From Candidatus Stammera capleta (GTDB lineage: Bacteria; Pseudomonadota; Gammaproteobacteria; Enterobacterales; Enterobacteriaceae), in NCBI GenBank assembly GCA_015134415.1, contig CP043985.1:91983-155982 (forward strand): a DNA stretch of 64,000 nucleotides. Reading direction: 5' to 3'. Made by a program: the position numbers and the translations under genes. Shown one piece after another: positions 57,981 through 64,000 of the stretch. The first letter of the stretch is position 1, and each line of letters opens with the position of its first letter. The notes below the pieces were generated by a model. It saw nothing but the letters and a program-made list of their open reading frames with translations. It searched no databases and was not told the DNA's origin.

Positions 57981-58772
57981 ATGTATTTATTTGATTCACA
58001 TTGTCATATTGATAAAATTTTTAATTATTTTTTATTTAAAAATATAAATGATTTTTTATTATTTTTAAAAAAAAAAAAAATAAAATATATATTGTCTGTT
58101 TCTGTTAATATTAAAAATTTTTTTTCTGTTTTTTCTATGTTATCTTATGTTAAACAAGATATTATTAAATTATCTTGTGGAATTCACCCTCTTTATATAA
58201 AAAATATAAAAAAAGATGATTTATATTATTTGAAAAAAATTATTTTATTAAAAAATGTTATAGCTATAGGAGAATGTGGTTTAGATTATAATAATATTAA
58301 TAATAATTATATTAAAAATATGCAAATTAAAATATTTATAAAACATTTATTTTTATCAGATAAATATAAAAAACCATGTATTATACATTCTAGAGTATCT
58401 TGATTAGATACTTTTAATGTTATTAAAAAATTTAATATTTTAAATTTTGGGGCTGTATTACATTGTTTTAGTTATTCTGATAAAAATATTTTGTATAAAT
58501 TTTTAGATTTAGGTTTATATATATCTTTATCTGGATTAATAACATTTGATAATAGTTATTTACTACAAAAAATTATAAAATATATTCCTTTAGATAGATT
58601 ATTAATTGAAACTGATTCACCTTATTTAACCCCTATTCCTTATAGAAATAAAAAAAATGATCCTAGTAAAATTATTTTTATAATTAAAAAAATTTCTTTA
58701 TTAAAAAGAATAAATTTTAATTTTATATTAAAAATTTGTTATAATAATTTTATTAAATTATTTAAAATTTAG
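57981..58772 (+). CDS. ycfH: TatD-family metal-dependent hydrolase YcfH
   Basis: 263 aa, E. coli YcfH 265. Metal ligands: DSHCHID at the start, GECGLDY (about 95), IIHSR (about 136), LHCFSY and ETDSPYLTP. One TGA Trp after HSRVS. The family includes 3'-5' DNases and tRNA-related D-aminoacyl deacylases; its true substrate is not certain. Next to holB as in E. coli. Its 3' end overlaps convergent prmB by 15 nt. Confidence 0.92.
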
Positions 58773-59633
58773 TTTTTCTTTTTTTATATAAAAAATATTA
58801 CTATTTTTTTTTTTTAAATTAAATCAATTAAATTTTATTTTTTTATTATTTTTTATAATTTTTTTTTTTTGATGTCCAGTTTCACATATTAAATATCCTT
58901 TTTTATTTAAAAAATTATAAGATTTATTAATTATTTTTTGAATTATATGTAATCCATTTTTTTTTGCTATTAATGATATTTTTGGTTCATAAGAATATTC
59001 TCTAGGTAATTTTTTTATATCTTTTTTACTTAAATAAGGAGGATTTGATATTATTAAATCATATTTTTTATTTTTTATGTTTTTATATATATTTGATTTT
59101 ATTATTTTTATTTGTTTGTATTTTTTATGTATAAATATATTTTTTTTTGCTATTTTTAAAGCTTTATATGATATATCTGAAGCATCTATATAAGATTTAG
59201 GGTATAAATAAGAACATGCTATAGCTATACATCCGCTTCCTGTGCATAAATCTAAAATATATTTTGGATTTTTCTTTAATTTTATTAATTTTTTATTTAT
59301 TATTTCTGATATAGGTGATCTTGGAATTATAACATTTTTATTTATATATATTTTTTTTTTACAAAATCAAGTATTTTTTGTTAAATATGCAATTGGTATT
59401 TTTTTTTTAATTCTTAATTTTGCTAATTTAATTATTTTTTTTTTTATATTTTTATTTATATTTATATTTTTTATTTTATTATATTTTTTATTAATATTAA
59501 TATTCAATACTGAATACATTAAATGTATTGTTTCTGATAAATAATTATATGTATTATGTCCATAATATATATTACTTTTTTTAAATAATTTTTTACAATA
59601 TTTAAATAAATTTCAAAATAATTTATTTTTCAT
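58758..59633 (-). CDS. prmB: Ribosomal protein uL3 glutamine methyltransferase PrmB
   Basis: 291 aa, E. coli 310, intact only with TGA as Trp. SNIYYGHNTYN near the start, IPIAYLTKNTWFCKKKIY (E. coli IPVAYLTNKAWFCGHEFY), VIIPRSPISEII, SAM motif ILDLCTGSGCIAIA and the catalytic NPPY. The YGH and WFC blocks distinguish PrmB from PrmC. It methylates Gln150 of uL3. aroC, downstream in E. coli, is absent. Confidence 0.93.
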
Positions 59634-59676
59634 GATATATTATATAGTATATTTATTTTTTATATAAATTTATATT

Positions 59677-59758
59677 GCGGAAGTGGCGAAATTGGTAGAC
59701 GCACTAGAATTAGAGTCTAGTACTTAATTGTATACGAGTTCAAATCTCGTCTTCCGTA
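59677..59758 (+). tRNA. leuW: tRNA-Leu (UAG)
   Basis: Class II; acceptor GCGGAAG/CTTCCGT, anticodon stem CTAGA/TCTAG, loop ATTAGAG, anticodon TAG, long variable arm. Followed by Gln and Met tRNAs as in the E. coli metT-leuW-gln-met operon next to miaB. Confidence 0.95.
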
Positions 59759-59763
59759 GTTTT

Positions 59764-59834
59764 TGGGGTATAGCCAAGTGGTAAGGCATCGGGTTTTGAT
59801 CCCGAGATCCCAGGTTCAAATCCTGGTACCCCTG
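59764..59834 (+). tRNA. glnU: tRNA-Gln (UUG)
   Basis: TGGGGTA pairs with TACCCC; bases 1 and 72 are U and U, an open pair where E. coli has U-A, still compatible with GlnRS which melts this pair. Anticodon loop TTTTGAT, anticodon TTG. Discriminator G. Confidence 0.95.
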
Positions 59835-59841
59835 TTTTTTA

Positions 59842-59914
59842 GGCTATGTAGCTTAATTGGTAGAGCACAGCATTCATAACGCTGAGGTCATGGGTTCAAT
59901 CCCCATCATAGCTA
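59842..59914 (+). tRNA. metU: Elongator tRNA-Met (CAU)
   Basis: Acceptor GGCTATG/CATAGCT, anticodon loop with CAT (CAGCATTCATAACGCTG). The paired acceptor end and the position after tRNA-Gln identify elongator Met (metU/metT), not the initiator. Discriminator A. Confidence 0.93.
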
Positions 59915-59949
59915 TTGTATAATATTATTATTGTTTATTTATTTTAAAT

Positions 59950-61281
59950 ATGTGTAAAAATTTATATATAAAAACATGAGGGTGTCAAATTAATAAATAT
60001 GATTCTGATAAAATTATTTCATATTTATTTAATTCATCAAAAAAATACTTTTTGGTTGATTCTTGATTAAAAGCGAATATAATAATTTTAAATACTTGTT
60101 CTGTTAGAAAAAAAGCTGAATATAAATTATATTCTTATTTAAATGAAATTAAGGAATTTAAAAAAAAAAATAATAGTATAGTTGTTATTGTATGTGGATG
60201 TATTGCTTCAAAGGAAAAAGATAAGTTATTTTCTAAATGAAAAGTAATTGATATTATTTGTGGTACTCAAAATATTAAAAATATTTCTTTTTTAATTGAT
60301 AATTTTTACAAAAATAAAAAAAAGATAATAGATGTCAATTTTTCTGAAAATATAGAAAAAAATATTTTTTATCTTAATAAAGATAATAATTATTTACATA
60401 ATACTTTTGTTACTATTATGGAAGGTTGTAATAATTTTTGCTCTTATTGTGTTGTACCTTATACTAGGGGTAAACAAATAAGTCGTTCTCCAGAAAATAT
60501 TATTTATGAAATAAAATATTTAGTTTCTAAAGGGATATGTGAAGTTAATTTATTAGGACAAAATGTAAATTCTTATATTAGTTATTTATCTAATGGAAAA
60601 AAATGTAATTTTTCGTATTTATTAAATTTAATTTCAGAAATTGATGGTATTAAAAGAATTAAATTTACTAGTAGTCATCCTTTAGATTTTAAAAAAGATG
60701 TAATTTTATGTTATAAAAATATACCTAAAATAGTTGATTATTTACATTTACCTGTTCAAAGTGGTTCAGATAGAATTTTAAATATTATGAGGAGAAATTA
60801 TAATATAAAATATTATAAAAATATTATATATAAGTTATTAAATATAAGACCAAATATATTATTTAGTACAGATTTTATAGTTGGTTTTCCTTCTGAAAAA
60901 GAATGTGATTTTAAATTAACTTTAGATTTAATTAAAGAAATTAAGTTTGATAATAGTTATGTTTTTATATATTCTCCTAGAAAAGGTACAAAATCATATA
61001 GTATTAAAGATGATATTTCTATGTTAATTAAAAAGAAAAGATTAAATAAAATTCAATCTTTATTAAATAAAAATTCTATTTATTGAAGTAAGAAGATGTT
61101 GAAAACTAATCAAAAAGTTTTAGTAGAAGGATATGCTAAAAGAAATAATTATTATTATGGTCGCTGTTTTAATAATAAAATTGTTTATTTTAAAAGTAAT
61201 AGATATAATTTAATAGGTAAAATAATAGATATTAAAATATTAGAGAATAAGAATAGTTCATTATATGGGTTTATTTTATAA
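59950..61281 (+). CDS. miaB: tRNA-2-methylthio-N6-dimethylallyladenosine synthase MiaB
   Basis: 443 aa, E. coli 474. N-terminal MTTase cluster Cys (KTWGCQIN, LNTCSVR, VCGCIA), radical-SAM motif EGCNNFCSYC near 160, and a C-terminal TRAM domain (VLVEGYAKRNN). Five or so TGA Trp codons, including the diagnostic KTWGCQ. It needs two 4Fe-4S clusters and the i6A37 product of MiaA. Upstream Gln/Leu/Met tRNAs match E. coli order. Confidence 0.96.
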
Positions 61282-61292
61282 TTATTAAATTT

Positions 61293-61985
61293 ATGTTAAA
61301 TGTAAAAAAGGAATATAATATTTTTTTTAAAAATAAATTTTGTTTTATAAAACCAAAAACTATTACACAAAATTTATATTTAAATAGTATTATTAATAAG
61401 ATTATAACTTTTGGTATAGGAGTTTCTGGTACTGGAAAAACATATTTAGCTACAGCTTTAGCAGTTGATTTTTTTAAGAAAAGAAAAGTTAGTAGGATTG
61501 TTTTAGCTAGACCTATTGTTGAAGCTGGAGAAAAATTAGGTTATTTACCTGGAAATTTTAATAAAAAAATAGATCCTTATTTATCACCTATATATGATGT
61601 TTTATTTGAAATTTTAGGTTCTAATTTTTATAAGAAATATATATATAATAATATTATAGAAGTTGTACCTTTAGCTTATATGAGAGGTAGAACTTTTAAT
61701 GATTGCTTTGTGGTATTAGATGAAGCTCAAAATACTACTATCTCTCAAATGAAAATGTTTTTAACACGTTTAGGTTTTAATTCTAAGGCTGTTATTAATG
61801 GAGATATATCTCAAATAGATTTACCGAAAAATATGTATTCTGGTTTAAAACATGCTGTTAAAGTTTGTAAAAATATTAAGGATATAGGTATTATATATTT
61901 TAATATTAATGATGTTATACGTTCTAATATTGTAGGTAATATTATTAAAGCATATAATAAATATGAAAATTTAATAATTAAATAA
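61293..61985 (+). CDS. ybeZ: PhoH-like ATPase YbeZ
   Basis: 230 aa; E. coli 346, with the N-terminal KH-like part and the charged C-terminus lost. Walker A GVSGTGKTYLATALA, RPIVEAGEKLGYLPGN, PLAYMRGRTFND, Walker B VVLDEAQNTT and ISQIDLPKN. It works with the rRNA endonuclease YbeY, whose gene follows 6 nt on. Confidence 0.95.
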   Translation: MLNVKKEYNIFFKNKFCFIKPKTITQNLYLNSIINKIITFGIGVSGTGKTYLATALAVDFFKKRKVSRIVLARPIVEAGEKLGYLPGNFNKKIDPYLSPIYDVLFEILGSNFYKKYIYNNIIEVVPLAYMRGRTFNDCFVVLDEAQNTTISQMKMFLTRLGFNSKAVINGDISQIDLPKNMYSGLKHAVKVCKNIKDIGIIYFNINDVIRSNIVGNIIKAYNKYENLIIK

Positions 61986-61991
61986 ATATTT

Positions 61992-62441
61992 ATGATTAAC
62001 AATTTTAATATAATTTATTTAAATAAAAATTTTAAATTAATTCCAAAAAAATATTTTTTTTATAAAATTTTAAAAGAAATTTGTTTATTTTTTAGTATAA
62101 AAAGAATTATTTGTATAATTATATTAGATAGTAAAAAAATGATTTCTTTAAATAAGAAATATAATTATAGAAATTATATTACTGATACTTTATCTTTTTC
62201 TTACTCTTGAAATATTAAAAATAATTTATTAGGTGATATTATTTTATGTCCTATTGAAATATATAAAAAATCAAAGTTAAAGAAAATTAAATATTTATTT
62301 TATTTTTCGTATATTTTAATACATAGTTTATTACATTTATTAAATTTTAATCATAAAAAATATAATGATTATAAAATTATGTTAATGTATGAAAAATTTT
62401 TTTTTTATATTATTTGAAAAAAAAAATTAAATTTAAATTAA
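61992..62441 (+). CDS. ybeY: 16S rRNA maturation endonuclease YbeY
   Basis: 149 aa, E. coli 155. NYITDTLSFSYSW and LLGDIILCP precede the zinc triad HSLLHLLNFNH (His, +4, +10), all three His intact. Two TGA Trp codons. It processes the 16S 3' end and acts in ribosome quality control. ybeX and lnt, next in E. coli, are absent. Confidence 0.93.
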
Positions 62442-62450
62442 ATAATAATT

Positions 62451-63470
62451 ATGTTTGATATTAATTCATTAAAAAATTTTAATACTTTTAATATTAATGT
62501 TTTTGCTAATAAAATTTATATAGTTAATAATGTTTATGAACTTAAAAAAATTATATTTTGGTGTTGTAAAAATAAAAATAAAATATTATTTTTAGGTAAA
62601 GGGAGTAATATATTATTAATGAAAGATTTTTATGGAGTTGTTATTATAAATGAAATTAAAGGTATTAAAATTTATCAAAATATAAATTTTTGGTTTTTAA
62701 GTATAAATTCTGGTGAATTATGATCTGATATAGTAAATTTTTCATTTAATAATGGTATTTTTGGGTTAGAAAATTTATCAAATATACCTGGAACTATAGG
62801 TTCTGCAGTAGTTAATAATATAGGTGCATATGGTTCTGAAATAAAGGATTTTGTTTTATGTATAAAAGTTTTAAATATATTTTCAGGTTTATTATTTTAT
62901 ATTAGTAATTATAATTGTTTTTTTTCTTATAGATATAGTATATTTAAAAATTTTTATTATAAAAATTATATAATAGTAAATATTATATTAAGAATTAAGA
63001 AAGTTTGAAAACCTAATTTATTATATAAAGATTTATTATATTTTTTTGATCCATTAAATTTAAATATAAAACCTATAGATATATATGAAACTATTTTGAA
63101 TTTAAGAAATATTAAAATACCTAATTATAAAATATTAGGTAACGTAGGAAGTATTTTTAAAAATCCTATTTTAAATATAAAAAAATTTATTAAATTAAAA
63201 AAAAAATATTATAAAATTTTTAATAATTTAAGATATAATGTTTTAAATAAATATATTAAAATACCTGCTGCTTTATTAATTGATAAGTGCGGATTAAAAG
63301 GTTATACTATTGGTAAAGCTAAAGTATATGTTAAACAACCATTAATAATTGTTAATACTGGTAATGCTTTATCTAAAGATATATTTAAATTAATTAATTT
63401 TATTAGAAGAAAAATATTTAATAAATTTAATATTATATTAGAATTAGAAATTAAAATTATTTTTTTTTAA
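62451..63470 (+). CDS. murB: UDP-N-acetylenolpyruvoylglucosamine reductase MurB
   Basis: 339 aa, E. coli 342. FAD-binding GKGSNILLMKDFYGVVIIN, GLENLSNIPGTIGSAVVNNI followed by GAYG, SYRYSIFK, the catalytic Ser in GNVGSIFKNP, and Glu near the end (IILELEIKI). Trp is coded both by TGA (two) and TGG (FWCC, NFWFL). Makes UDP-MurNAc, so a peptidoglycan precursor pathway exists. Neighbours differ from E. coli, where murB-birA precede secE-nusG by some distance; here secE follows directly, consistent with loss of birA and coaA. Confidence 0.96.
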
Positions 63471-63523
63471 TCAATATAATTTTAAAATAAATTTATTATT
63501 AACAATTTAATTTATAAATATTA

Positions 63524-63871
63524 ATGAATACTTATTTTAAGAAAATAAATTTATATTTATTATTTATATTATCATATATATTTGATTTTTTTTTATATAA
63601 ATATAATTTTTATTTTAAAATTTTATTTAAATTTTTTTTTTCATATTTATTTTTTTATTTTTTAAAAAAAATAGATATTATAAAAAATATAATTTTATTT
63701 TTTAAAAAATCAAAATTAGAAATTTTAAAAATTATTTGACCTTCTTTAAAAGAAGTAACTAAAAATGTTGTTGTGATTTTCTTTTTTAGTTTTTTTATGT
63801 CAGTTGTTATTTGATTAATTGATAAAATTATATTATATATATTTTTTATTATTAATAATTTAAATTTTTAA
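63524..63871 (+). CDS. secE: Protein translocase subunit SecE
   Basis: 115 aa, E. coli 127, three transmembrane segments. The cytosolic amphipathic helix and TM3 are diagnostic: KLEILKIIWPSLKEVTKNVV and MSVVIWLIDKII match E. coli VRKVIWPTRQETLHTT and MSLILWGLDGIL, with both Trp TGA-coded. Only the first 70 residues are open under the standard code. secE-nusG order conserved. Confidence 0.92.
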
Positions 63872-63882
63872 ATAAAATAATT

Positions 63883-64000
63883 ATGAATATTAAAAAAAAA
63901 TTATGATATGTAGTTCAAGTATTTTCTAATTTTGAAGATAAAGTAATAGAATCCTTAAAAGATTATATAAAATTATATAAATTAGAAGATGATTTTGGAG
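63883..64000 (+). CDS. nusG: Transcription factor NusG, N-terminal part (cut by window edge)
   Basis: First 39 codons: KKKLWYVVQVFSNFEDKVIE matches E. coli [20 protein letters not shown], continuing YIKLYKLEDDFG (E. coli HIKLHNMEDLFG). The Trp is TGA. NusG links RNA polymerase to Rho and ribosomes and takes part in rrn antitermination. The rest lies outside the window. Confidence 0.95.

Overview
The window comes from the extremely AT-rich, gene-dense chromosome of a highly reduced gammaproteobacterial endosymbiont. The 16S rRNA has Enterobacterales-type stretches (for example the V3 stem, the region after the 'gcaacgcgaag' block and the 'actggaggaagg' block). Gene neighbourhoods also match E. 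coli: secG-leuU-nusA-infB-rbfA-truB, tsaD/rpsU-dnaG-rpoD, frr-uppS-bamA-skp-dnaE, proS/tilS, holB-ycfH, leuW-gln-met-miaB-ybeZ-ybeY and secE-nusG. I cannot name the species. An insect nutritional or structural symbiont with a genome of a few hundred kb is the best guess. The key to reading the window is that UGA encodes Trp: about a third of the genes look broken under the standard code and are intact when TGA is read as Trp, often exactly at invariant Trp positions.

Layout. 1-2.5 kb: an rrn operon on the minus strand (16S, tRNA-Glu, 5' part of 23S). 2.7-8.5 kb (minus): ribosomal proteins rplI, rpsR, rpsF, rpsI, rplM, then tldD and mreDCB. 8.6-16.1 kb (plus): rplU, rpmA, rlmE, ftsH, secG, tRNA-Leu, nusA, infB, rbfA, truB. 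16.5-27.1 kb (mostly minus): tRNA-Ile(CAU), grpE, smpB and ssrA (plus), tRNA-Val, deaD, pnp, rpsO, groEL/groES with a sigma32-type promoter, tRNA-Phe, a ptsI remnant and a polA 5'-exonuclease. At about 25-27 kb the base composition of the plus strand changes from A-rich to T-rich, next to mnmG; this is a candidate replication origin. 27.2-44.6 kb: mnmG, nine tRNAs, valS, efp, an Nfu domain gene, hinT, proS, tilS, rplY, acpS, hspQ, trxA, rho, metG, rpoZ, cca, tsaD. 44.6-64 kb (mostly plus): rpsU, dnaG, rpoD, frr, uppS, bamA, skp, dnaE, rpmB, rpmG, a peroxiredoxin, holB, ycfH, prmB, three tRNAs, miaB, ybeZ, ybeY, murB, secE and the start of nusG.

Functionally the window is almost entirely information processing (replication, transcription, translation, tRNA maturation), protein quality control (GroESL, GrpE, FtsH, tmRNA/SmpB, HspQ, TldD) and a cell-envelope set (MreBCD, MurB, UppS, BamA, Skp, Sec). 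No amino-acid or vitamin pathway lies here. Many proteins have lost accessory domains. None of the 17 tRNA genes encodes CCA, consistent with the retained cca gene.

I found no mobile element, CRISPR array, phage or clearly new multi-gene system. The most interesting signals concern decoding: a tRNA-Trp that keeps the CCA anticodon but carries the A24 base of the classical Hirsh UGA suppressor, a tRNA-Leu with anticodon AAG, and two genes (rlmE, polA) whose ATG is separated from the reading frame by a poly(A) run one base too short.
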